A stretch of DNA of 64,000 nt from Megalobrama amblycephala (lineage: Eukaryota > Chordata > Actinopteri > Cypriniformes > Xenocyprididae): the NCBI RefSeq assembly GCF_018812025.1, contig NC_063062.1, positions 1,410,754 through 1,474,753 on the forward strand. Direction: 5' to 3'. Numbering within the stretch: position 1 is the stretch's first letter; each line of letters begins with the position of its first letter. The notes beneath the pieces were generated by a model. It was given only the letters and a program-made list of their open reading frames with translations. It was not told the origin of the DNA and made no database searches. This document shows positions 46,541 to 57,062 of this stretch, piece after piece. Position numbers and translations under genes: made by a program.

Positions 46541-47040
46541 AAAATCTGGAATTGAATAAAAAGTATGTGATCTAATGAAAGTAAAATGAATGCATTGGAT
46601 TTTTATGCTAAAACTGCTTCATTGTCTTTGTGTTGTTTATAAATGACATATAATTTGACTATAATACACACAAGATCTGATTGATGGACACTTTGAGCGT
46701 TGTGTTTTGAGGTTTGTTTACTGAGAACTGAGGTCCAGTTTGAGAGTCATGTGACCAACCCCTTCTTGAAAACATGAACATGTGGATTCAATTTCATTTT
46801 AACAAAACAAGTTCCCGCCTTCTTCACTTTGTCTTGTGATAAGAAGATCAAGGAAGAGGCAGAAATGTCAGCGGTCAGAGACATGTATGAAGGACTGGAT
46901 GTTGGAAACATGACTGAAACTGAACAAAAGAGACACAGAAACATCCAGATCTTCTCTTCAGAGTCAGATGAGGTCGTCTGCATGTTCTGCTCTTCAGACC
47001 CACTGATGGACTCCGGTGGATGAGATTATTCAGAGACGGG
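46541..47040 (+). pseudogene. Array unit 6a: deleted, truncated copy of array gene 8
   Basis: 46740-47040 matches the upstream block and first half of array gene 8 (61110-61425). The start ATG is at 46865 and the first 27 codons (MSAVRDMYEGLDVGNM...) agree with that gene. Then 16 bp are missing between two copies of AACATCCAG, which shifts the frame and gives a stop at 47021-47023. After AGATTATTCAGAGACGGG the homology ends and the promoter of array gene 6 begins, so recombination fused two copies. It cannot encode the core or the coil. Confidence 0.8.
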
Positions 47041-47157
47041 AACCAATATGCGTAACCTGAGACATTTGCGCAATCACTAGAGTTTATAAGCGTGAGCTGG
47101 TTAACGGGAGGTTTAAACAGGACTTTCAAATTCTTCACAAACCAGCGCTGACTAGAA
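47041..47157 (+). promoter_or_regulatory. Core promoter of array gene 6
   Basis: TATA box TTTATAA (47083-47089), then GCGTGAGCTGGTTAACGGGA and the leader GTTTAAACAGGACTTTCA, matching 43155-43220. Its distal block is missing because it is fused to the truncated copy just upstream. Confidence 0.6.
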
Positions 47158-47620
47158 ATGGCGACAGGAATAGCAGTGGTCAGAGACATGGATGAAGGGC
47201 TGGTTATTGAAGAAGGACAAGATGATAAAAAAGAAGAAGAAAGAAAGCAACACAGAGAACGACAGCTGAACGAAAACCCAGATATCCTCTTCAGAGTTTA
47301 TAGACAAGGAAAACTTCGTGTTCTGCTCTTCAGACCCACGAATGACTGCTGGTGGATAAGAACACTTAGAGATCGATATACTGGCATCTTTGCTCAGTGG
47401 ACTTTTCAACATGCTGATGACCAGCGGATTCGACATGTGATGAATCTCTCTGGTGATCAGAGAAGATTGCAGAGATTCTGTGATGACTTTCCAAACAATC
47501 GTTTGACGTCAAGATGAAGATCTGAGAGCAACAGTACAAGATCTGAGAGCAGCAATAGAAGATCTGAGAGTAGGAATACAAGATCTTAAATTGGAAAAAA
47601 CAACATGTAGTCTACAATGA
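47158..47620 (+). CDS. Array gene 6: core intact, coil lost by frameshift
   Basis: The frame from ATG 47158 encodes 119 aa. The core is complete: NENPDILFR (38-46), LLFRPT (56-61), CWWIR (64-68), QWTFQHA (80-86), NLSG (96-99), FCDDFP (107-112). It then reads RLTSR and stops at 47515-47517. Compared with array gene 3, bases are missing in CGTTTGACGT-CAAGATGAAG, and in the next frame the coil remains open to TGA at about 47620 (QDEDLRATVQDLRAAIEDLR). The 47158-47517 product would be a coil-less core. This is a recent pseudogene or a coil-free variant. A donor CAAG|GTAAAA follows at 47652. Confidence 0.6.
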
Positions 47621-48348
47621 CACAATTTAAGCAAGAGCTGCCATAAACAAGGTAAAACATTCACATTTTTTTTTAAAAACAGCAAATATTGAAATGATAA
47701 AAATGTCGTAGAATCATATCAGACAGCTGTGAGTTGAGTGTTGTTAAAAGTTGTTCTAACTAACCCCAATAAAACTTTGTTTTTGAATTAACAAAATGTA
47801 GAAAATCTGTTTTGACTGCATCTATTTTTTCTTCATTTCATGATGTGTTCATATTTCTTCCACCAGAGATGTTCAACAAATCATGACAACTGAGTCAAGC
47901 AGCCCGTCTCACCCTCCAGAACTTCAGCTATTATCATCTGAAAACATTATTGTTCATGTTTAAGTTAAATAAATGCTGAGAAAACTCACCCCATGTAACA
48001 GTGCAAGTTGTGTTTCATCATCATATAACAGCTGTTCTATTTTCCTGAGAATTGGTTCATGTTTACTTTATAATAATTGATACACATGATTATGAATATA
48101 AAAGAAGTTTTTTTTTTTTTTTTTTTCATCTCTTGCACACAGAGATCATGTTTTTACCTGAAAAATATGAATTTCTTGTATTTCTCTTTCTCTGTCATGT
48201 TCAAGCCGGACAGCTGTGATTAAATCTGTCACACTTTATACTCTAGATTATGTTTCTCAGGGTGTGGTTATTGGTAAAAATGCATTTCTGTATAAACACA
48301 AACCCTATTAAATCATGACTACAGTGAATCTAATGGACATTTTCACTG
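47621..48348 (+). other. Intron and terminal exon of array unit 6
   Basis: The donor at 47652 is followed by the conserved intron. A T-run (48108-48126) precedes the acceptor CTCTTGCACACAG, which ends at 48142, and the exon starts AGATCATGTTTTTACC. It is close to the unit 3 copy, but here the acceptor is intact. Confidence 0.6.
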
Positions 48349-49091
48349 TTAAAGGTACAATATGTAAAATTTTTGCAGTAAAATATCCAAAAACCACTAG
48401 GCTAGTGTTATATATTTTGTCCAGCTGATTACAAACAATATCTCTAATGTTTTCAACTACTTGTAAATCATGAGAAAATTCCCATTCTAAACAGTGACAC
48501 GGGGCAGTGCAGTCGCCTGTCAATGACGTCAGTTACCTTTGTTACCGCCTTTACTGACGTAGAAACCACATGACAACAGTGCCGTGGACAAATGCGGAAG
48601 TGGTGTCTAGCGTCCAGCAAACCACTAGATTGCTTCAAGCAGTTCCTTATTTACTTCTTGCACGTTTTATGGTGGATTGTGCTACTTATTTATGGAACAT
48701 AATTACTGTTTACCATCTGCCGCTGGTTCTGTCGACAAGGACAGCTCCCGTAAACTCATGACCGGAAAAGCGGAAGCGGCGCCGGCGACTGTGTCATAAT
48801 AAAAGTCCCGCTGCTCGTGGGGTGTGTGTTGCGCAATCGCTCCAGCTCCTCGTTCAGCTCCCGCAACACACGGTCCTGCTCTGCTTCATACTACAGTAAC
48901 GTTAATAATCGCATCCACGAACATGAGTTCTTCCAGACTCCAATCCCTATTCTTTTGCACCGTCCGTTGAGATGGAGACCACATTTCCCAAGTTTCCGCT
49001 CTAAAACTTGGCGTCATCAAACTACGCCTTTGTTTTGAATAGACTTCTAGCGACCTCTAGCGGAAAAAAATATCACAAATCGTACCTTTAA
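48349..49091. mobile_element. TTAA-flanked MITE, AAAGGTACAATATG type
   Basis: The inverted ends TTAAAGGTAC and GTACCTTTAA abut TTAA on both sides (48349-48352, 49088-49091). The flanks join to CACTGTTAACACAC, matching the uninterrupted unit tail at about 59438-59450. Interior CpG-rich segments (GCGGAAGCGGCGCCGGCG) and CRE-like TGACGTCA motifs are present. Short frames inside have no domain. Confidence 0.8.
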
Positions 49092-49507
49092 CACACACTG
49101 TAAACCTAAAGTGGCAGATGGCAGGACATGATGTCAGACTGTATGGGGTAAGTTGTCACAATGGAACTATGCCTTTCACACACTGTAACACATAATCTGT
49201 TATATTTGTCTTAGTTTCATTTTCATGGACTTTCGTTTGTTTCTATTCAGTTTTCTTTTTCCTTTGTTCTAGTTCCTGTCAGTCTTTAGTTGTCTCTGTC
49301 TATCAGGACAATTTACATCCTCTTCAAAACATGATACAAAAATGAATAAGAAATTGTACCATACTGAATTATATCCTAAAAAAAAAAAAAAAAAAAAAAA
49401 AAAGAAATACTATCAAAACAATCAGATAGCCGAACACCTACACAAGTGTTAGTCTTTCAGTTTCATCAGCATCTACACAAAAGGGGAAACCACGCCCTCC
49501 TCATTAC
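49092..49507. other. Unit 6 tail and LTR-like fragment
   Basis: GACATGATGTCAGACTGTATGGG is the unit tail. 49190-49290 resembles the 5' part of the solo LTR at 40166. 49379-49403 is a pure A-run. No gene is seen. Confidence 0.5.
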
Positions 49508-49938
49508 CCTAGGATCAGAGATGGGCGTAAATACATGGAAATGTATTTAAAATACAAATACAAAATACTGTGTGGAAAAATGTATTTAAATACAAATACA
49601 AAATACTGTGTGGGAAAATGTGAAATGTGAAATGTGAAAATACACAAAATACATTTTAGGCTGAAATCTATCTGGGCCTATTCTGAATGCCAAAAAGCAT
49701 TTAGATGTGTGCAACTACTTAGAAACTTACCTCATTTCTGCTCTCTCTGTCATTCTCTCTCTCTTTCTTAAGTGCTTGCTTCCTTGCTGGTAATTACAAA
49801 TAAACTTATGTAGTGCAAAATAACAGCCATTTATATACTTACTTCTGACAAGGTTACAATGTAGTCTATTACTTATGGTGAACACTACTAAAAAAAACAG
49901 TAAAACTGTGGGAACCTTTTCTGCTATATAGCAAAGAA

Positions 49939-52352
49939 TAGGGATGGGTGATATGACCAAAATCTTAATTTTACTTAACAGTAACAATATATGGCATGGT
50001 TTCACAATTATCAATATCAGTTTTGATACCACAGCAAAAACTGAATTTCAAACTCTTTTGATGCTTTTTTTTTACGCAAGTAGTATAGTAACTTTTATAT
50101 TTATTTAATGTAAAGTTTATTTGTTTCTATATACATAATTAGAAAATATAAAGTTTATCTAAAATAAAAATGTATTTAATTAGAAATCATTTGGCACTTT
50201 TTTTTGGTGAACAATAAAACTAAAAGTGTAGTGTATCTTTCATCATTGTCATCACAAATGCACACAATCACTACACTAAACTGATGGAGACAGACAATGA
50301 TTAACCTAATTATTTCGTCTCTACATAAACAAACATTTGCATAGATGGGTAAACACAATCACAATTTGGAAATGTGTCCAGTTACATTTTCATAAAGCAC
50401 CATGTTTGTAAAATTTAAAATGATTACATTTACAAAATGAGCCTGCATAGCAGAAATAATGAATAAAGTAATGGTCGTGTTTAATACAATCGTTAATTGA
50501 AATAAAATAATTAATGAATTAAAAAACATATATAACACAGTATTGTTCAATTTAGTGTTATACATATGTTATCATATTAATATGATTTGTTCTAATGTCA
50601 CAAGTCACAATTTCAAGTTTACTGGTCATGAAACCCCCCTGTTTTACCCTGGTCATTCACACCTCTGAGTTTCAAAAAGTCTGTGAAAATGGGCGTGTAA
50701 AGCTCTGAAAAAGTGGGAGTGAAGAGGGGAGAGAACAACCAATGAAACAGAGACATACAACACACTCATTATACAGAATAATGAATATTAATATATGAGC
50801 ACGGAGAAAATGTCAACAAACTCCCAAGCACAAGGGAGAAATGCGAAAGAATATTTAATAGGGCTAATAAAATAATAGGCTACTTTGATTACGTTTACGA
50901 GCACTGCAGTCTCAAAATCAGTCTTTTAGAATAATCGTGTCGTCGCGTTCAGATAGGCTACACCACTGTATCAGTGTCCAGTTTGCACATATAATTCATT
51001 TGAAGAAGACTTGATGAAATATGTGTTCATAACTACACTGTGCTGGTTAATGTTTGGTGCTGGAGAACGTGTGAAATAAAAACTTTAAACACGGATACTT
51101 TATTCTGTATGAGCTATGTGTCACGTGGCTAGTGTTATTAAACTCATCGCGGAGCTCCGCGCTGAAACCGAGCATATGCGCGCTCCGCCTGTATATCGTA
51201 AAAACAATCGTATTTTTCATGTGTTCGTATTCAAACTCCAGTTCTGACCGCATCGCGAGCAAAATACAAACAACACTCATGTGCTGCTGTGCTGAGGGAA
51301 ACAGCCTACGGCTCGTGTGTTTGAACGCAGCTAGAGCAGGCAGAGGTGAATGAGCCGCACTTTTGTGACATTTGAATTCTCCGCTGTAATGCGATCTCAC
51401 GCGAACATATTTCCATTTGTGCTGGTAGATTACAGCAAAACAATCCACATGCACACAAACCTCTGCTCTGGTCGCGTCGCAGGAAAACACATTGTGTTGT
51501 AATACTGAGGAAACAAGCAACAATGATATGTCTCTGAATGACAAAAGACCGAGGTGAGAAAAGTGACACTTCCTCATATCGTATGCATACTACAGCGCAG
51601 TGATTGGATTGAATGAGCTTTATGTCATGAATATATGTCAAGAATCACTCGAAACGGTCTATATCAGCATGTTCGAAAGTACACGATGACGTCAGATTTT
51701 GTGACTTTGCTCCGACTCGGCTTTTCAAACAGGAAGACAGAAATCGCTCTGAAAAATGCAAAAATAACTATTTTTCACTAATGAATAACATTAATGAGTA
51801 CCTTTAGTGTTTTCAATGATGTGCAGCCTATACATATCTGTTTACATCTCAAAAAATGTGTTTTGGGGTTTCATGACCCTTTAACTTGATTATTTGGTTA
51901 GGGTTTAAGAAGTGTACTAAAAAACTTTTTCACATGTGTCGTCAAAATGACCCACAACCTAATCAGTTTACATGTGAAGAAATCCATTTATTCACAAACT
52001 TCTCACGAGACGAGTGTTTGACATAGTATAAGAGGTGTTTGACAAATTATTCGGCAAACTACTTCCTCTCATCGCTGCTTTTTGGTGGTTTGGAGAACAA
52101 TTACTTTATACAACGGAGAGCACGTCAAGCATAAAAGCCTCGTAGGTTTACTGAGGAGCGCGCGCAGTAAGCAGGTTCATGGCGTAGAGCCATGCGAATT
52201 GCGAAAGTATAAACAAGGCTTCAACTGCACAAAGCTAAAGAGAAAGCGGAAAGTCCTATCTATGTAAACGATTTAGAAAAAGTTCCATCGATTCATAATT
52301 TATATCATCGCTACGAATCTACGATATTGTCATATGATATCACCCATCCCTA
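49939..52352. mobile_element. Second-level nested element TAGGGATGGGTGATAT
   Basis: The ends TAGGGATGGGTGATATGACC and the inverse of TTAGGGATGGGTGATATCAT lie inside the outer hAT. No clear target duplication is seen (left GCAAAGAA, right ACATGCAG). Interior left 50040-50600 is AT-rich with no gene. Confidence 0.7.
50613..51889. mobile_element. Innermost MITE, GGTCATGAAACCCC type
   Basis: The ends TCAAGTTTACTGGTCATGAA and GTTTCATGACCCTTTAACTTGA are inverted. It is related to the MITE at 32822. A 176-codon minus-strand frame (51047-51577) lies inside; it overlaps CpG-rich MITE sequence, has no recognisable domain and is not called a gene. Confidence 0.7.
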
Positions 52353-52607
52353 ACATGCAGTAAGGTTAATGCTTCAAACACAACTAGTTGATGCATGAAA
52401 ACAACACCCTGATAAAGAGGTTGACTGTCTCAAAGTATTTTGAGTATTTTGAAATTACAAAAATACTCATCTTAAATGTATTTAAATACAAATTACATTT
52501 GATTTTTTCCAAAGGCTTTAAAATACAAAATACAAAATAGTATTTTGTATTTCAAATACGTATTTTAAATACATGTATCTGAAATACTGCCCATCCCTGC
52601 CTAGGAA

Positions 52608-52870
52608 CAGATAAATGTAGAAATAAAGAAATGTAGAAAGGAATAAATGTTGAAATTAACAAATATGGAAATAAATATAGAAATAAAGAAACAAATAAAT
52701 AAATAAAAATCGAAATGAATAAATGTTTAAATAAATAAAACAAAAAAGAAATGTGGAAAAAAGAAATATACATAAATAAGAAAATAAATGTATAAATAAT
52801 TATTTATCTATTTATTTTTTGCTTTTCTTTTTATATTTATTTATGTATTTATTTATTTTTAATTTTGGCA
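52608..52870. repeat. AT-rich ATTTATTT/AATAAATG repeat
   Basis: A simple-sequence-like tract of GAAATAAATGTAG and TTTATTTATT blocks is followed by TTTTGGCAGACTTGGG. It resembles the arms of the inverted element at 53840-55880 but its second arm is absent. Confidence 0.5.
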
Positions 52871-52935
52871 GACTTGGGATTCCATTCCAGAAGGAGTAAA
52901 CTTCTGTTTCTGTTTTCCCTCTCTCCCTTGACTCA

Positions 52936-52984
52936 GAAAACGAAACTTATGTTTTGCCAGAAAGCGCTATGTGAAACCGAAACT
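52936..52984 (+). promoter_or_regulatory. Two perfect ISREs upstream of the 57-kb gene
   Basis: GAAAACGAAACT (52936-52947) and GAAACCGAAACT (52973-52984) both match the ISRE consensus GAAANNGAAACT in the same orientation, 37 bp apart. ISREs bind IRF proteins and ISGF3 in interferon responses. They lie about 30-60 bp before the likely transcription start of the exon that ends at 53112. A further IRF-like run (GGAAAACAGAAACAGAAG on the minus strand, about 52901-52918) lies just upstream. No TATA box is seen. Confidence 0.8.
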
Positions 52985-53009
52985 TACCGAGACATTTTTA
53001 GTGGTCCTG

Positions 53010-53112
53010 CAAGAGCCTGAGAGCTAAAACATCAACGAAGTGCTGGAGAACAACATTTGCTGAAATCAAAAAAGCTAGCTTTCATTTGACCATTGGACAA
53101 AGATCCAGGACG
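53010..53112 (+). other. Inferred untranslated first exon of the ISRE gene
   Basis: The exon ends at a strong donor ACG|GTAAGT (intron starts 53113). Its start is inferred from the ISRE spacing. It contains no ATG-led frame of note. It would be joined over a roughly 3.9-kb intron to the coding exon beginning near 57020-57061. Confidence 0.5.
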
Positions 53113-53291
53113 GTAAGTCTGTCCAGTTTTCTTTTCCCGGATATTTTCTACAAAACGTTTCGCACAGTATTTTAAAGTAGCCTATAGTTTTTCTGTAAGA
53201 GATCTGATAACACTGATGAAGATTAAAATTCTATCTCAGTCAAACTATAACTAACCACATAGCCTACTTATTTCTAAACTGAAAAATATGG

Positions 53292-53777
53292 CTTATATTC
53301 AGGGTGCTAAATTAACTTTTTTGATCTCCAGCCAATCAGAATCTCCACTAGCCAAATTTTTGTCCGGTGAAAATAAGAGAAATTATGAGTGCCACTGAAT
53401 GCATTTGATCATTTCATTAACATTGTTGGCATGAAAAACACATATAAAGTACAATGCATACAACAAAATATGCACAGAAAGTGCACACATTTCATCTAGA
53501 CTATCTATCATTTGATGCTCTTCTTCTTCTTCAGAAGTGCCATCAGAATCTGAGCCACCCTCTGTTCCTTTTGTTCCATGTATTAAGCATTTGGATTTAT
53601 TTCGGTTTATTATGGGCTGAGGCTCGTGCTTTTCTTGTGATTGACCGCACATACAGAAGAGAGACTCATGCATCACCAGCCAAACTGGCTAGTAAGTTTT
53701 TATTAACACCCGCCAAAATGAATTTTAACCCGCATTTGGCGGGTTGGCAGGTGTTAATTTAGAACCCTGCTTATATT
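53292..53777. mobile_element. 470-bp hAT element with perfect 8-bp duplication
   Basis: It occupies 53300-53769 with inverted ends CAGGGTGCTAAATTAAC and GTTAATTTAGAACCCTG. CTTATATT flanks it on both sides (53292-53299, 53770-53777). Non-autonomous; its subterminal parts contain CCAGCCAA and GGCGGGTTGGC motifs. Confidence 0.9.
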
Positions 53778-53839
53778 TATATGTAAACCTGCAATTTTAA
53801 AACGGACCTCTGTAAACTGCACTGCTCACCTATGAAGGA

Positions 53840-55880
53840 CCAAACCTGCAAAAACAATAAATAAATACGTAAATACATATAAGAAGAAATGTAAAAAAAA
53901 AATAATAATAATTAAATAATAATTAAATGAGTAGGCCTATTTATACTTTTTTTTCCATATTTATGTATAATTTAGTTTTTTCCCCACATTTAGGCTATGC
54001 ATTTATTTATTTTCACATTTATTTATTTGTATATATTTATTTATTTCCATTTTCCACATTTATTAATTTGTACATTTATTTATTTCCACATTTCTTTATT
54101 TCGTTGTCTGTATGCTAATGAGATTTTTACGTCAGACCTCAGCAGTCGAGCTCAGAGTGGCAGTGCGGGATCTTTGAGGCCACAGTTGTGGTGTGACTAA
54201 ACGCAATATGAGATTTGGACACGCCTTTGCAAGAAGTCGCACAGGGAATGAATGACTTAGTCAAGATGAGCAATTTATTCAAAATCTTATAACACGGTTT
54301 AAGTCATTTAATATCAGCCCCGGGTATACTTCACTTTCTGCGCCCGGACGCGTCGCGTCGCGCGCGCAGTCGCGTCCGCGAAACTTTAAAGTATACTACA
54401 CCATGGATGCGCGCGGATGACCGCGTTCGACACATGCGCAGTATAGTTTTTTTCTATGCTCTACCAGACATCGGAGAGCAGCACTGAGACATGTCATCAA
54501 CGTGACATTCACTGGGCATGATCGGAGAAGTGCATCCTTTCCCATATTTTACTTATCCTCCTCCATGAATTTGCCACCCTAAACACGTCTTTGTACTCTT
54601 TAAAACATGAATTGTATAAATGTGGGTATCTCTTCGCACAAACGCTCGTCAAGTTCGCTGTCCATTGTCGTGTTTTTCTCTTTTCAAGTGTGTTGTTTTT
54701 AAAACAGTCTTTTCACACTCTTCTTTGACGGCTGAACACTGTGCTCAATACTGTCTGTGCGCATTGTCACCTAGTGGACTCTTCTATACTGCTTGCGCAT
54801 GCGCTGTTGCACGCGGACTGTCCGCGCGGTCTCGAAATTTGGCCTGCACGCAGCCAGGGTGTGCGGCCGGCCGTGAGCCCTCCGCATGACGAAAATTACG
54901 TCATGCGAACGGTGCACGAACGCGGACGGCCGAAGTATACCTGGGGCTTTAAACTGTAGGCTATCTTTATTCCGGACATGGCCGAAAAACATTACCTGGT
55001 CGTGTTTTCTAAAGTGTCTTGGCACACATGAACAGCAGCTTCCTTCAACAAATCTGATAATAGATAGGTTACTTTGACACAGAAGCGCGTGAAATTATCC
55101 ACTATTAATCATAATGTAAAATGGATAAGAGCTTGCGGTTATTGTCAATGAGACTCGCACACCAGCTCAGAACGCGGAGAGAAATCAGTGCACATTTCGC
55201 TGAAGTCTATGCAAGCATATTGATCAATGCGTTTGAAACGCGGCTGCAATACAGTAGCATAAATTTGCATTTCCTAATTTTGCATGCATAACATGTGACA
55301 ATTCAAATGCTTAAAATATAACACATATTTGCATAGATGCTGCTCCTACTGATTAATCACAAGCCATCAATTGGAATTATTCAAACAAAAAGTGCATGTA
55401 AACGCACACGCATCTCACGCTGTAGATATGTAGCTACACAGATGCATCATGCCCATTCAAAAAGCACATGTCCTGTCTTTTCAGATTTTTGAGCCAACTG
55501 CATTTTTAATGTAGGCCTAACTACTTACAGCAGCAGACACAAACCTTTCGATTAAGAGGTGGTATTTCCCCCTTATAAAATGATTTTCCAGGGGCATTTT
55601 AATCAATATGAATCATCATATATGTCAAGTTCTTAATTTTAATTTATAATTTTCTTAAGTTTGTGTCTGCCTCATTAGCATACAGACAAAGAAATGTAGA
55701 AATAAATAAAAGTGAGGAAAAAATACAATTGTGCATAAATAAGGAAATAACAGTATAAATACTCATTTATGTTTTTTTTAAATTTCCTTGTATATTTATT
55801 TATGTTTATGTATTTTTTACATTTCTTATATTAATTTGCGTATTTATTTAGTTATTGTTTTGCAGGTTTGGTCCACCATA
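53840..55880. mobile_element. 2-kb element with about 250-bp inverted AT-rich arms
   Basis: The left arm (53840-54125; GGACCAAACCTGCAAAA ... TTGTCTGTATGCTAATGAG) is the inverse of the right arm (55665-55880; CTCATTAGCATACAGACAA ... TTTTGCAGGTTTGGTCC). No target duplication could be scored. The interior holds a GC-rich element (54316-54947) and unassigned sequence with no gene (54948-55664). Confidence 0.75.
54316..54947. mobile_element. GC-rich TIR element AGCCCC(G/A)GGTATACTTC
   Basis: The left end AGCCCCGGGTATACTTC is the inverse of the right end GAAGTATACCTGGGGCT. Subterminal CGCGTCGCGTCGCGCGCGCA is extremely CpG-rich in an AT-rich window. A frame of 89 codons (54620-54889) has no domain features and is not called. 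It is nested in the 53840-55880 element. Confidence 0.7.
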
Positions 55881-55893
55881 CATTTTCAAATGT

Positions 55894-56846
55894 CTTCTGT
55901 ACGGAAGAGGATTAGGGCCAAGCAATAATAAAAAAAATAAAACCATCTCGAGATTAAAGTTGTTCAATTTTGAGAAAAAAGTCATTAAATTATGAGAACA
56001 AATTCGTTAAATTATGACATTTTTCTCATAACTTAACGAATTTGTTCTCGTAATTTAATGACTTTATTCTCAACATTTTATCTCGACTTTTTTCTCGAAA
56101 TTTAACGACATTTTTCTCATAATTTAATGAATTTGTTCTCGTAATTTAATGACTTTATTCTCAACATTTTATCTCGACTTTTTTCTCGAAATTTAACGAC
56201 ATTTTTCTCATAATTTAATGAATTTGTTCTCGTAATTTAACTTTTTTCTCGTAATTTAATGACTTTATTCTCAACATTTTATCTCAACCTTTTTCTTCGA
56301 ATTTAACGACATTTTCTCATAACTTAATGAATTTGTTCACGTAATTTAACGACTTTTTTCTCGTAATTTAATGACTTTATTCTCAACATTTTATCTCGAC
56401 TTTTTTCTCGAAATTTAACGACATTTTCTCATAATTTAACGAATTTGTTCACGTAATTTAACGACTTTTTTCTCGTAATTTAATGACTTTATTCTCAACA
56501 TTTTATCTCAACTTTTTTCTCGAAATTTAACGAAATTTTTCTCATAATTTAACGAATTTGTTCTCGTAATCTAACGACTTTTTTCTCGTAGTTTAATGAC
56601 TTTATTCTCAACATTTTATCTCAACTTTTTTCTCGAAATTTAACGACATTTTTCTCATAATTTAACGAATTTGTTCTCATAATTTAACAACTTTTTTCTC
56701 ATAATTTAATGACTTTATTCTCAACATTTTATTTCGACTTTTTTCTCGAAATTTAACAAGTTTTTTCTCAAAATTTAACAACTTTAATCTGGAGATGGTT
56801 TTATTTTTTTATTATTGCTTGGCCCTAATCCTCTTCCGTACTTCTG
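55894..56846. mobile_element. MITE made of about 112-bp tandem repeats
   Basis: It occupies 55900-56840 with long inverted ends (TACGGAAGAGGATTAGGGCC, then AAGCAATAATAAAAAAA). The flanks CTTCTG (55894-55899, 56841-56846) are identical. Between the ends, GACTTTATTCTCAACATTTT recurs at 56060, 56151, 56261, 56373, 56485, 56598 and 56711, spacings 91, 110, 112, 112, 113 and 113. Each unit is itself built of TTTCTCRWAATTTAACGA modules. Confidence 0.85.
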
Positions 56847-57062
56847 AGAAGGTAATAAATGAGAGGGGAGATTTAGGAAAACATTCTGCTATATGTAATA
56901 AACATGATTGATTATTTTTATCACTTCAGGGTTAAAAGACCCCTCCACTTCTGATAACCCTGTTTATTTTGAGATAATGACTGTTAATTGTTCCTCATAA
57001 ATGACTGTATATGATGACAGTGTGGATCTTCCGGGTGAGTGTGGATCTTCATTGTGGACAGT

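Larger units (their letters stand above)
49508..52607. mobile_element. 3.1-kb outer hAT of a three-level nest
   Basis: It occupies 49516-52599. The ends CAGAGATGGGCGTAAATACA and, inverted, TGGGCAGTATTTC...CATCCCTG carry the AAATACAAATACAAAATA pattern of fish hAT MITEs. The flanks CCTAGGAT (49508-49515) and CCTAGGAA (52600-52607) match at 7 of 8 bases. Confidence 0.8.
53113..57062 (+). other. Transposon-filled first intron of the ISRE gene
   Basis: The intron carries a hAT-like element (53300-53769), a 2-kb inverted-repeat element (53840-55880) with a GC-rich element inside it, and a MITE with internal tandem repeats (55900-56840). Splice acceptor candidates before the coding exon are GATGACAG (57013-57020) and TGTGGACAG (about 57053-57061). 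Confidence 0.5.

Noticed and set aside
51047..51641. Minus-strand frames of 176 and 111 codons
   Set aside because: They lie within a MITE (50613-51889), overlap each other in different frames and show no domain or splice context.
54620..54959. Frames of 72-89 codons in a CpG-rich segment
   Set aside because: They lie within a TIR element (54316-54947); high GC depletes stop codons and no domain is visible.
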